From contig NC_061509.1 in NCBI RefSeq assembly GCF_022539505.1, positions 135,237,885-135,301,884 of the forward strand: 64,000 bases of DNA, read 5' to 3'. Of this stretch, positions 20,246 through 31,559 are shown one piece after another. The position numbers and the translations under genes are program-made. A model generated the notes under the pieces. It made no database searches. It was not told the DNA's origin and was given only the letters and a program-made list of their open reading frames with translations. Position 1 is the stretch's first letter. Every line of letters starts with the position of its first letter. The DNA comes from Lolium rigidum (lineage: Eukaryota; Streptophyta; Magnoliopsida; Poales; Poaceae).

Positions 20246-22652
20246 AGCATCCCCAAGCTTAGTTCCTACTCGCCCTCGAGTAGGTAAACGATAAAAAGAA
20301 TAATTTCTGAAGTGACATGCTACCAACATAATCTTGATCATACTATTGTAAAGCATATGAGATGATTGAAGTGACTCAAGGCAATGATCTATAGTTTGCT
20401 AACAAATAGATAACATATAGCAAAAACTTTTCATGAATAGTACTTTCAAGACAAGCATCAAAAAGTCTTGCATAAGAGTTAACTCATAAAGCAATAAATT
20501 CTTAATAAGAGGTTTTGAAGCAACACAAAGGAAGATTTAAGTTTCAGCAATTGCATTCAACTTTCAACATTCATATCTCATGGATAAGTGTCAACACAAA
20601 GTAGAATAATAAGTGCAATAAGCAAGCATGTAAGAATCAATGCACAGTTGACACAAGTGTTTGCTTCTAAGATAGAAAGGAGTGGGTAAACTGACTCAAC
20701 ATAAAGTAAAAGAAAGGCCCTTCGCAGAGGGAAGCAAGGATTAAATCATGTGCTAGAGCTTTTTAAGTTTTGAAATCATATAGAGAGCATACAAATAAAG
20801 TTTTGAGAGGTGTTTGTTGTTGTCAACGAATGGTAGTGGGCACTCTAACCCCCTTGTCAAACGAGACTTTCAAAGAGCGGCTCTCATGAAGGACGTTATC
20901 TCTACCGAGCAAGGTAGATCATCCCTCTTCTCTTTTGTTTACACATGTATTTTAGTTTTATTTATAGATGACACTCCTCCCAACCTTTTGCTTTCACAAG
21001 CCATGGCTAACCAAATCCTCGGGTGCCTTCCAACATTTCACATACCATGAAGGAGTGTCTATTTGCAAAATTAAGTTTCTTACTGATGAATCAGGGCAAA
21101 ACATGTGAAGAGAATTATTAGTGAAGGTTAATTAATTGGGGCTAGGAACCCCGTTGCCTGCTCTTTTTGCAAAATTATTGGATAAGCGGATGAGCCACTA
21201 GTCCATTGGTGAAAGCTGCCCAACAAGATTGAAAGATAAAACACCACATACTTCCTCATGAGCTATAAAACATTGACACAAATAAGAGATAATAACTTTT
21301 GAATTGTTTAAAGGTAGCACATGAAGTATTTACTTGGAATGGCAGAAAAATACCACATAGTAGGTAGTTATGGTGGACACAAATGGCATAGGTTTTGGCT
21401 CAAGGTTTTGGATGCACGAGAAGCATTCCCTCTAAGTACAAGGCTTTGGCTAGCAAGGTTGTTTGAAGCAAACACAAGTATGAACCGGTACATCAAAACT
21501 TACATAAGAACATATTGCAAGCATTATGAGACTCTACACTGTCTTCCTTGTTGCTCAAACACTTTTACCAGAAAATATCTAGACCTTGGAGAGACCAATC
21601 ATGGAAACCAAATTTCAACAAGCTCTACGGTAGTTCTCCACTAATAGGTTTAAACTACATGATGCAAGAGCTTAAACATGATCTACTTGAGAGCTCAAAA
21701 CAATTGCCAACTATCAAATTTTTCAAGACAATATGAAGCATTTTCTGTTTCCAACCAAATATCAATAAGTGCTGCGGCTTTCAGCTTTCGCCATGAATAT
21801 TAAAGTAAATTAAGAACACAAGTGTTCAAATGAAAAAGCGGAGCATGTCTCTCTCCCACACAAGGATTGCTAGGATCCGAATTTATTCAAACACAAACAA
21901 AAATAAAAACACAGAGACGCTCCAAGTAAAGCACATAAGATGTGACAGAATAAAAATATAGTTTCACTAGAGGTGACCTGATAAGTTGTTGATGAAGAAG
22001 GGGATGCCTTGGGCATCCCCAAGCTTAGACGCTTGAGTCTTCTTGAAATATGCAGGGATGAACCACCGGGGCATCCCCAAGCTTAGGCTCTTCACTCTTC
22101 TTGATCACATTATATCACCCTTCTCTCTTGACCATTGAAAACTTCTGCCACACCAAACTTCTCATAAACTTCATTAGAGGGGTTAGTACTCAAAAAAAAT
22201 TAATCCACTTTAGTCCTGTATGACACATTGCAAGAACTCAATAAAACATTAGCTACAGCTCTCCCCGTCTAGAAAGCCTTACTTAAAGTCCACAAGAGAC
22301 AATGCAAAAAACAGAGACATAATCTTTCAAAACAGAACAGCCAGTAAACACGAATTTTTTAGAGGTACTTCCGTTGCTCAATTCAGAAAACTCAAAACTA
22401 ATGAAAGTTGCGTACATATCTGAGGAACACGCATGAAATTTTGCAGAATTTTTGGAGTCCCCTACAGAGAGATCTACTCAAATTCGTGACAGCTAAAAAT
22501 CTGTTTCTGCGCAGAAATCCAAATCTAGTATCAACTTTATATTAGAGACTTTACTTGGCACAACAATGCAATAAAATAAAGATAAGGAGAGTTTGCTACA
22601 GTAGTAACAACTTCCAAGACACAACAAAACAGTAGCAAAATAAAAACATGGG
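20246..22652 (-). other. 3' noncoding region and purine tract of H
   Basis: The purine tract is the reverse of GCATCCCCAAGCTT directly after the LTR (20246-20260). The same motif recurs at 22013-22026 and 22071-22084. The rest matches the 3' noncoding DNA of G and A1; no coding region was recognised. Confidence 0.75.
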
Positions 22653-24026
22653 TTATCTCCCAAGAAGTGCTTTCTTTATAGCCATTAAGATGGGCTCAGT
22701 AATTTTAATGATGCTCACATGGAAAATAGAAAATGAAGCAAAACGAGCATCAAGAAGCAAATTCAAAACACATTTAAGTCTAACCCACTTCCTATGCATA
22801 GTAATCTTGTACACAAATAAATTCATGAAGAACAAAGTGACAAGCATAAGAAGATAAAACAAGAGTAACTTCAAAAGTTTCAGCATATAGAGAGGTGTTT
22901 TACTACCATGCAAATTTCTACAACCATATTTTCCTCTCTCATAATAATTTTCAGTAGCTTCATGAATAAACTCAACAATATAACTGTCGCATGCAGCATT
23001 CTTTTCATGATCTACAAACACATAATTTTTATCAAGCTCAAAAGTAATAGGATCAAAACTTTCAAAACCACTTTTATCAATATAACAAGATGATTGATCA
23101 ATCTCAAAAGATATGGGACTCCTAGATAAAGTCAAGACCTCTCCAATCCCATTTTCATTAGTAGTACAATTAAATTTATCAAGTAACATAGGACCATCAT
23201 CTAGAGCTTTATCATAAACATTTGCTCAGCAAAACTCTTTAGTACCATGCATTTCGACATCAGGCACAAACAAAGCATTATCATAAAATTTATCAAAATA
23301 GCATGGATTATCATGAATAACAGTATCATAATTATTCTCACAAGTTTTACTCACAGGGAATATTTCAAGAGAATCCACAGGAACATAACATTCATCCTCC
23401 TTTGGTAAGCATGGAGTACAATCAAATAGTGTAAGAGATAAAGAGTTACTCTCATTAGAAGGTTGGCATGGGTAGCTAATCCATTCTTCCTCCTTTTGTT
23501 CATCACTCTCCTCCTCTTTTTCATCCAATGAGCTTTCAGGTTCATCAATTTCTTCTTTCACAGGTTCCTGCAAATTGTGAGTGCATTTTTGTGCATGAAT
23601 GAGTCTCTCTTTATAATCAATGATATAAGGATTATTGATGTAATGTTATATGCAAAAATCAAGGATAGAAGAGACATAATCTTTAAGGTCCTTACAAGCA
23701 ACACAGGTTTCATAATTTTTAGACATGAAGGATTCTATTTCAGAAGCTCCCATAAATAATATATATTGTTCTACTTCTTCGAACCCAAGGTGAATATAGT
23801 TATTCCAATTATAGTTCATAATTAAAACTTCTTCACTAAAGCCACATTGAAATTTAAGATGTTTAGTATCCTCTTTAGAGCAACAATTTATATCATGGCG
23901 TTTATGCAAGATTTTAGCAATTGTATTCAATTTTTCTATCACGACACTCATGACTTTACCCTTTCTTGATTCTCTATAATTCATATATAATTCTATAAGC
24001 GCCAAATAGGTTGTGGGTTCTTCCAT
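22653..24026 (-). pseudogene. unknown 457-residue protein with a C-terminal membrane segment
   Basis: A single minus-strand frame of 458 codons runs from ATG 24026 to a stop at 22653, interrupted by only two in-frame stops, TAA at 23648-23646 and TGA at 23228-23226. The N-terminal ~125 residues are helical and start MEEPTTYL. A strongly acidic segment (E/D-rich, about residues 155-180) follows, then a Cys-containing middle. Near the C-terminus comes a hydrophobic run of more than 20 residues (L, F, M, V; about 22860-22790) that fits one transmembrane helix, then a short basic tail. It is neither Gag nor Pol. A single C-terminal membrane anchor recalls the env-position proteins of Athila elements, but I cannot assign it. 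It is the only coding region of H. Confidence 0.65.
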
Positions 24027-24059
24027 AACAACAGTTTTTAATTTTTTGGTTTTTCAAAT

Positions 24060-24295
24060 TTTTATGGATTTTCGGGTATATAGGAAAAATAAAACAAGAC
24101 AAAAACAAACTAGACAAAAGTAAACTAAGCAAAATAATACTAGACAGAAATAAACTAAGCACAAATAAACTAGACAAAAGTAAACTAAGTAAAACAAAAT
24201 AAAATAAAAACAGAGAGAGAGGTAGAGTGTACTCCCCGGAGTGAACTTATGAGTAGAGCTATGCCTCCCCGGCAACGGCGCCGAGAAAATAGTCT
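24060..24295 (-). other. primer site and repeat-rich leader of H
   Basis: The primer site is the reverse of CCCCGGCAACGGCGCC (24267-24282), complementary to tRNA-Asp, 14 bases from the LTR. Between it and the ATG, short units around AAACTAGACAAAAGTAAACT repeat about five times (24095-24210). Confidence 0.75.
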
Positions 24296-25838
24296 TGATA
24301 ACCCACAAGTATAGGGGATCGCAATAGTCTTCGAGGAAGTAAAACCCAAATTTATTGATTCGACACAAGGGAGACGAAGAATACTTATAAGCCTTAACAA
24401 GCTGAGTTGTCAATTCAGCTGCACCTGGAAAAGCACTAGTAACGGGGGTGATGTGAAAGTAGCGGTAATATGAGAGCAATAGTAACGATAACACGACGAG
24501 CGGTAAGCGGTAACACGGAGGCAATGGCACCAGAAAATAGTTGATACTAATTCTAATGGCATATAGGACCGAGTGAGTATTTGATGATGAAAGATGGACC
24601 GGAGTTCCCAGCTATCTACACTAGTGGTAACTCTCCAATAACAAGTGACAAGTGTTGGGTGAACAAATTACAGTTGGGCAATTGATAGGATTGAAATAGC
24701 ATTAAGACGGAACATCAAGTCTATTAATCATGTAGGCATGTTTTCCATATATAGTCATACGTGCTCGCAATGAGAAACTTGCATAACATCTTTTGTCCTA
24801 CCGGCCGGTGGCAGCTGGGCCTCAAGGGAATCTAGTGGTAATTAAGGTACTCCTTTTAATAGAGCACCGGAGAAAAGCATTAACACTTGGTGAAAACATG
24901 TGATCCTCATATCTAAGCCTTCCCCTCCAGTTATCCCGATTCTTTGTTACTGCGGGGCCTCGGGTTCCGGACATAGACATGTGCAAACAACTTGTAGATA
25001 CAATCTAAGCAATAATTATAGAGCTTAAATATAAGATCATGCCACTCGTGCACTAGTGACAAGCATTAAACACAACAAGATTGCAGCAACAATAACTTCA
25101 AAAACCTTATAGATAGACTGATCATAATGTAACAATTCATCAGATCCCAACAAACACAACACCGATTACATCAGATGGATCTCAATCATGTAAGGCAGCT
25201 CATGAGATCATTGTATTGAAGTACATGGGAGAGAGAGTACCAACTAGCTACTGCTAGAACCCGTAGTCCATGGGGGAACTACTCACGGAGCATGATGGAG
25301 GCGGTGGCGTCGATGGAGAAGACTTCCGGGGGCACTTCCCCGTCCCGGCGGCGTGCCGGAACAGAGATTCTGTCCCCCGAAACGGAGTTTCGCGATGGCG
25401 GCGGCGCCCCTGGAGTCTTTTCTGGAGTATGATTGATTGATATAGGGTTTTCGCGTCGCGAGGAATATATAGGCGAAAGGGCGGCATCGGAGGGGTCCCG
25501 AGGGGCCCACCCCATAGCTGGGCGCGCACCCCTTAGGCCGCGCCGCCAGGTGGTGTGGGGCTCCCTTGGCCCCTCTCCGTCTCTCCTTCGGTGTTCTGGG
25601 TCTGTCTCGGTAAAATAGAATGTTTGGCTTTTGTTTCGTCGAATTCCGAGAATATTGCCCGAACAGTTTTTCTGGAACCAAAAACAGCAGAAAACAGGAA
25701 CTGGCACCTCGGCATCTTGTTAATAGGTTAGTCCCGGAAAATGCATAAAAATATTATAAAGTGTGAGCAAAACATGTAGGTATTGTCATAAAACTAGCAT
25801 GGAACATCAGAAATTATAGATACGTTGGAGACGTATCA
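24296..25838 (-). repeat. 5' LTR of H (type C)
   Basis: The minus strand starts TGATACGTCTCCAACG at 25838 and ends GTGGGTTATCA at 24296. It holds the GC inverted-repeat arm GGCCGCGCCGCC (25536-25547), then a TATA box CCTATATATT (about 25463-25472). Confidence 0.9.
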
Positions 25839-28784
25839 CGGGTCTCTCAACGGGATCGTGTCGGAGAAGCTTACAAGGGAGAACTACCTGATCTGGCAGT
25901 CCCAGGTCTTGCCGGAGATCCGAGGCGCTCAGCTCATGGGCTTCCTCGACGGCTCGGTTGCTGAACCGGCAAAGGAGATCGAAACAACGGACAAGGAAGG
26001 CGCAAAGATGATGGTGCCCAGTCCAGAATATGCACGCTAGATCGCTCAAGATCAACAGGTGCTGGCTTACCTTCTCCGAAACATGATGAGAGAAGTGCTC
26101 ACGCAGCTGGTCGGGCTGTGTAGTTCCGTTGCCATGTGGGGAAAGGTGACGGAGATGTTTTCGTCGCAATCAAAGGCTCGGGTCGTGCATCTGCATACCC
26201 AGCTTAATCAAACCAAGAGGGAGGATTTCTCCTCAGGTGTTTCCTACTTCGATCGCATCAAGACCCTGTCTGACGAGATGGCTACGGCTGGCAAGCCTCA
26301 GGACGATGATGATGTTACCTCTTATGTTCTCGCTGGTCTAGATGATGAATACAACGGCTTTGTGGCTGCAATTACAACCCTGATCAAGGCTCAAAAATCT
26401 GTGAGCCTCGGTGACCTTTACTCGCTGTTTCTTGCGTATGAATCTCGCCTTGATATCTAGAACCCTGGCAGCGGCAATGGTGCTGAATCCTCTGCGAACG
26501 CTGCATCTCGTGGAAATTACGGAGATCGCAATAAGGGTGGACGTAGTGGTGGGCGAGGCAATTTTGGTGGTGGTGGAGGCCGTGGATACAATGGCAATAA
26601 CCACTATAATGGCAACAACAATAACAGTGGCGGTGGCAACCATGGTGGCGGTGGCAACTATGGTGGCTATCATGGAGGTGGCTATCAACCGCGCCAAGGA
26701 AGTGGCCAGGGAGGAGGTCGCGCCAGGCAGGGGGCCCAAGTCACATGTAAGATATGTGACAGGGAGGGTCATCCTGTGTTCCGCTGCTGGAAAAGGTTCA
26801 ACAAGAATTATCAGGGACCTGAACGCTCGGCTAATGCAGTCACACATGGTGTTGATCCACAGTGGTACACTGATACGGGTGCTACTGAGCATATTACAGG
26901 GGAATTGGACAAGCTGGCCATGAGGGAACGTTACAATGGCAATGATCAGATTCATGGTGCCAATGGTAAAGGTATGGACATACATCACATTGATCATTCG
27001 TTATATCGTACCCCCAATCATAATTTTCATCTTAACAATATCTTACATGTCCCTGATGCTACTAAAAGTCTCCTTTCTGTTCATCACCTTGCACAAGATA
27101 ATCATGCCTTTCTAGAATATTGGCCTAACTTTTTCTCTATTAAGGATCATGACACGAGGAAAATTCTTCTTCAAGGTAGATGTGTGGGTGGTCTCTATCC
27201 TATGTCGTCTCCCTCATCTTGGTCGTCAAGGAAGCAAGCTCTTGGCGTTCAGTCCTCTTCACATTGGCATAGACGTCTAGGACATCCATCTTCAGCTGTT
27301 GTTCAGAAAATTCTTCGAGATAATGAAATTCCCTTTAGTGAGTCAAATAAAGAGTCGGTTTTGTGATGTCTGTCAAAAAGTCAAGAGTCATCAGTGACCT
27401 TATTCTAAATCTTTTAGTGAATCTTCTGCTCCTTTAGAACTTGTGTTTTCTGAAGTATGGGGCCCTGCCTCAGTTTGAATTGGAAGAAATAAATATTATG
27501 TCAGTTTTATTGATGATTATAGCAAGTTCACCTGGATATATATGCTTAAAAATAATCTGATGTGTTTCAGAAGTTCCCTGACTTTCAGCATCATGTCGAA
27601 CGCCTCTTTGATAAGAAGATTCTGGCGGTTCAAACCGATTGGGGTGGTGAGTATCATAAGCTCAACACCTTTTTTCAGCGAGTAGGGATTTCACATCATG
27701 TTTCTTATCCTCATGCGCATCAGCAAAATGGCTCTGCTGAACATAAACACAGACATATTGTTGAGGTTGGTCTCTCCCTTTTAGCTCATGCCTCTATGCC
27801 TCTCAAGTTTTGGGACGAGGCGTATCTTACGGCGGTTTTCTTAACCAATCGCCTTCCTAGCAGGGTTATTTCTAACCAAACCCCTCTTGAGCGTCTCTTT
27901 AAACAAAAGGGAGATTACTCGTTTTTGCGAGTTTTTGGGTGCGCTTGTTGGCCCAATCTTCGCCCCTATAATTCTCGCAAATTGCAATTTCGCTCTACTC
28001 AATGTGTGTTCCTAGGTTACAGTGGTCAACACAAAGGATATCGATGTATTGATGTTTCTACCGGTCGGATTTACATCTCTCGTGATGTTGTTTTCGATGA
28101 GGCCGTTTTCCCGTTTGCCAAACTTCATCCCAATGCCGTGCTCAACTTCGTGCTGAAATTTCCCTTCTTCCTTCCAATCTTGGTCTTGTGTTTCGGGGTA
28201 CTGATGTACGAACTGATGATGATGCTAATCCTCCTAATTACCTGGCTGTTGAGTCTCTTATGCAGGAAACAGATGATTTAATGCACTCCGACAGTTCTGG
28301 CGGAAATTCCGGGAACAGCCCTGGCGAATCTTTCTCGGGATCTACAGCGAAATCCTCCTCGGATCGGCCGTTCCAGGAAGGGACGGGCAGTGGTGCTGTG
28401 TCCCGCTACGTGGCGCCGCCGGGTTCGTCCTCCCTCCCGACCACTCCTGCCTCCGGGGCCACGATTGTGACCACGGCCCAATCGGCGTCAGCTACGGCAG
28501 ATTCGCCTGCAACATCTCTGGCTGCGCCTGGATCTTCTGCGGATGAATCAGCCTCTTGCAGCGCGTCGTCCACTGCGACGGGATCCCGTGTGGCTGCACC
28601 ATCTGGCAGTTCTGGATCAGCTGTGCCATCTGTGCCTGTGCCCGATCCCGTGGCTGCCCGACCGTGTACACGTCTACAGCAAGGCATTGTGCAACCTAAA
28701 CTCATCACTGATGGTCGTGTGCGGTATGATAATCTTTGGTTTGCTAATTTTGCATCTACTGGTGAGCCAACTACTGTTCAAGAG
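25839..28784 (+). pseudogene. gag-protease-integrase part of copia J
   Basis: The frame from 25839 to 27366 encodes a copia Gag (SEKLTRENYLIWQSQVLP and following), a Gly/Asn-rich linker, a CCHC zinc knuckle CKICDREGHPVFRC (26746-26787), the protease motif DTGA at 26872-26883, and the GAG-pre-integrase start HWHRRLGHP. Two TAG stops (26038-26040 and 26458-26460) replace what were probably Trp and Gln. Integrase follows in other frames, with QTDWGGEY and HQQNGSAEHK visible, after frameshifts near 27362, 27555 and 28160 and two TGA stops. A Ser/Thr/Ala-rich linker (28262-28680) leads to the RT domain. The polyprotein would have processed itself and inserted the cDNA; this copy is dead. Confidence 0.9.
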
Positions 28785-29959
28785 TGAATGGATCGTAGCG
28801 AACAAGAGGGGGGGTGAATGGCGCTACGACAAGTTTTAGTCTTTTCAATTTTTAGTGCAACGGAAGGTAAAGGTGATAACTTTAGCGATGGCGGTGTTCC
28901 TACAACGATCCTAGACAAGTACAACAAGTAAAGGAATCACACAAGATAGTAAGAGTAAGGAGCGGGACAACCGGAGGGCGCGGAGACGAGGCGAGGTTTG
29001 TTTCCCGCAGTTCCTCCCACAAAAGGGAGTACGTCTGTGTTGAGGAGGTGCTAGCCTCACACAAGAGGCTACGGCCACACCATGAAGGAAGGCCTCACCT
29101 TCTTCCTCGAGAGAGCTCCACGAAGGTGCTCCCCCTTCTCCACTAAGGCACCGGTCGAGGCGGTGATTCCTTCACAAGGTTGGGGCGAGCTCCACACCAC
29201 AAGGAGGCTCCCAACAACCCATGGGGCTAGTACAACACCAAGCTAGCCTCCATGGATGCACTTCTTCCAAGATTCCACCATAGGAACTCTACCACCAAGA
29301 TCCACTAAGGACTACCACGAATTGGTGAAATTTCTCTCGGTAGAACGATAGATCGGGGTCTCCTCCACCACTCCTCAAAGTATGAGCAAGATTGATTGGG
29401 TGGGAGGGAGATCCACTCAGTTTGAGCTCAGCAACAATGGAGGAGAGAGAGAGAGAGAGAAGAGCTAAAAACGAGCTGGGGAAGAAGGGGCCTTTTTATA
29501 GGTCCCTCCAAATCCAACCGTTATGTGCTGTTTTTGCCTAAGCGGTACTACCGCTTCCGGGAAGCGGTACTACCGCTCTGAGTTCGAATCCCCACAGAAC
29601 TTGTCCACGTGGACACATAGCGGTACTACCGCTCGCGGTACCGCTTGAGGTACCGCAATAGGGTCCGGACTTTCTCGGATCCAAGCGGTACCAGAGCGGT
29701 ACCAGAGCGGTACTGCCGTAACGTGTTACGGTACTTGAACGGTACCGTGGGCGGTACTACCGCTTTCAAGCGGTACTACCGCTCAAGGTACCGTAAAGGT
29801 ACCGTAACTTGTTCTGTGGGTCAATCTCGTGTGCAATCCTCAGAGCGGTATCTCCGAGCGGTACCAGTAGGGGTAGCGGTACTACCGCTCCTGGTACCGG
29901 TAGTACCGCTATGGCTAAAACAACTTTTTCCTCTCCTACCATGTTACCTCGCGACACAC
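28785..29959 (-). repeat. 3' LTR of D, first part
   Basis: It matches 61588-62760 closely (few differences per 100 bases). The minus-strand TATA box TATAAAAAGG lies at 29491-29500. The LTR is interrupted after CACAC (29955-29959) by G and continues at 52458. Confidence 0.92.
29534..29912. repeat. palindrome cluster upstream of the D LTR promoter
   Basis: AGCGGTACTACCGCT, a palindrome around a central base, occurs about six times complete. Many half or variant sites (AGCGGTACCAG, CGGTACCG) lie within 380 bases. On the transcribed minus strand the cluster lies upstream of the TATA box. Clustered palindromes upstream of the core promoter have been described for Sirevirus LTRs. Confidence 0.9.
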
Positions 29960-31559
29960 TGATGCATGTAGTTGACACGTCCGTTGGGAACCCCAAGAGG
30001 AAGGTGTGATGCGCACAGCAGCAAGTTTTCCTCAGTAAGAAACCAAGATTTAATCGAACCAGTAGGAGTCAAGAAGCACGTTGAAGGTTGATGGCGGAGG
30101 AGTGTAGTGCGGCGCAACACCAGAGATTCCGGCGCCAACGTGGAACCTGCACAACACAATCACAGAACTTTGCCCCAACGTAACAGTGAGGTTGTCAATC
30201 TCACCGGCTTGCTGTAAACACTGGATTAGATGTATAGTGTGGATGATGATGTTTGTTTGCAAAGAACAGTAAAGAACAATTGCAGTAGATTGGATTTCAG
30301 ATGTAAAGAATAGGACCGGGGTCCACATATCACTAGTGGTGTTTCTCCCATAAGATAGCATATGTTGGGTGAACAAATTACAGTTGGGCAATTGACAAAT
30401 AAAGAAGGCATAACAATGCACATACATATATCATGATGAGTACTATGAGATTTAATCAGGGCATTACGACAAAGTACATAGACCGCTATCCGAGCATGCA
30501 TCTATGCCTAAAAAGTCCACTTTCGAGGTTATCATCCGAACCCCTCCGGTATTAAGTTGTAAACAACGAGACAATTGCATTAAGTATGGTGCATAATGTA
30601 ATCAACACAAATATCCTTAGACAAAGCATCGATGTTTTATCCCTAGTGGCAACGACACATCCACAACCTTAGAACTTTACTGTCACTCGTCCCAGATTTA
30701 ATGGAGGCATGAACCCACTATCGAGCATAAATACTCCCTCTTGGAGTCACAAGTATCAACTTGGCCAGAGCCTCTACTAGCAACGGAGAGCATGCAAGAA
30801 CATAAATAACATATATGATAGATTGATAATCAACTTGACATAGTATTCAATATTCATCGGATCCCAACAAACACAACATGAAGGATTACAAATAGATGAT
30901 CTTGATCATGATAGGCAGCTCACAAGATCTAACATGATAGCACAATGAGGAGAAGACGACCATCTAGCTACTGCTATGGACCCATAGTCCGGGGGTGAAC
31001 TACTCACACATCGATCCGGAGGCGATCATGGCGATGAAGAGACCTCCGGGAGATGATTCCCCTCTCCGGCAGGGTGCCGGAGGCGATCTCCTGAATCCCC
31101 CGAGATGGGATTGGCGGCGGCGGCGTCTCTGGAAGGTTTTCCGTATCGTGGCTCTCGGTACTGGGGGTTTCACGATGAAGACCTTAAGTAGGCGGAAGGG
31201 CAGGTCAAGGGGCGTCACTAGGGGCCCACACAACAGGGCCGCGCGGCCAGGGCCTGGGCCGCGCCGCCCTGGCGTGTCGTCGCCTCGTGGCCCCACTTCG
31301 TTTACTCCTCGGACTTCTGGAAGCTTCGTGCAAAAATAGGACCCTGGGCGTTGATTTCGTCCAATTCCGAGAATATTTCCTTACTAGGATTTCTGAAATC
31401 AAAAACAGCAGAAAACAGCAACTGGCTCTTCGGCATCTCGTCAATAGGTTAGTGCCAGAAAATGCATAATAATGACATATAATGTGTATAAAACACGTGG
31501 GTATCATCGTAAAAGTAGCATGGAACATAAGAAATTATGGATACGTTTAGGACGTATCA
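29960..31559 (-). repeat. 3' LTR of G
   Basis: Read on the plus strand it starts TGATGCATGTAG and ends GACGTATCA. The GC inverted repeat is at 31236-31248 and 31256-31269. By eye about 94% identical to the 5' LTR over the first 130 bases. Confidence 0.92.

Larger units (their letters stand above)
19460..25838 (-). mobile_element. Non-autonomous Athila-like LTR retrotransposon (H)
   Basis: A 1543-bp 5' LTR (24296-25838) is followed on the minus strand by a tRNA-Asp primer site, a leader with short repeats, one broken unknown coding region, 2.4 kb of noncoding DNA, a purine tract and a 3' LTR cut by the gap at 19460. Neither gag nor pol is present. The element joins the copia gag of J at 25839 (first five bases CGGGT). 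The other target copy cannot be seen because of the gap. Confidence 0.85.

Noticed and set aside
24054..24530. 158-codon minus-strand frame with a Leu/Cys/Phe repeat
   Set aside because: It runs across the LTR end, the primer site and the short leader repeats of H, so it cannot be a gene of the element.
26338..26997. 219-codon minus-strand frame
   Set aside because: It is the shadow of the Gly/Asn-rich linker and zinc-knuckle region of copia gag on the other strand; it reads Ile/Thr/Val repeats.
29534..29912. CRISPR-like array
   Set aside because: The units are palindromes with irregular, short and variable spacing inside an LTR of a plant element. There are no uniform spacers or cas genes.
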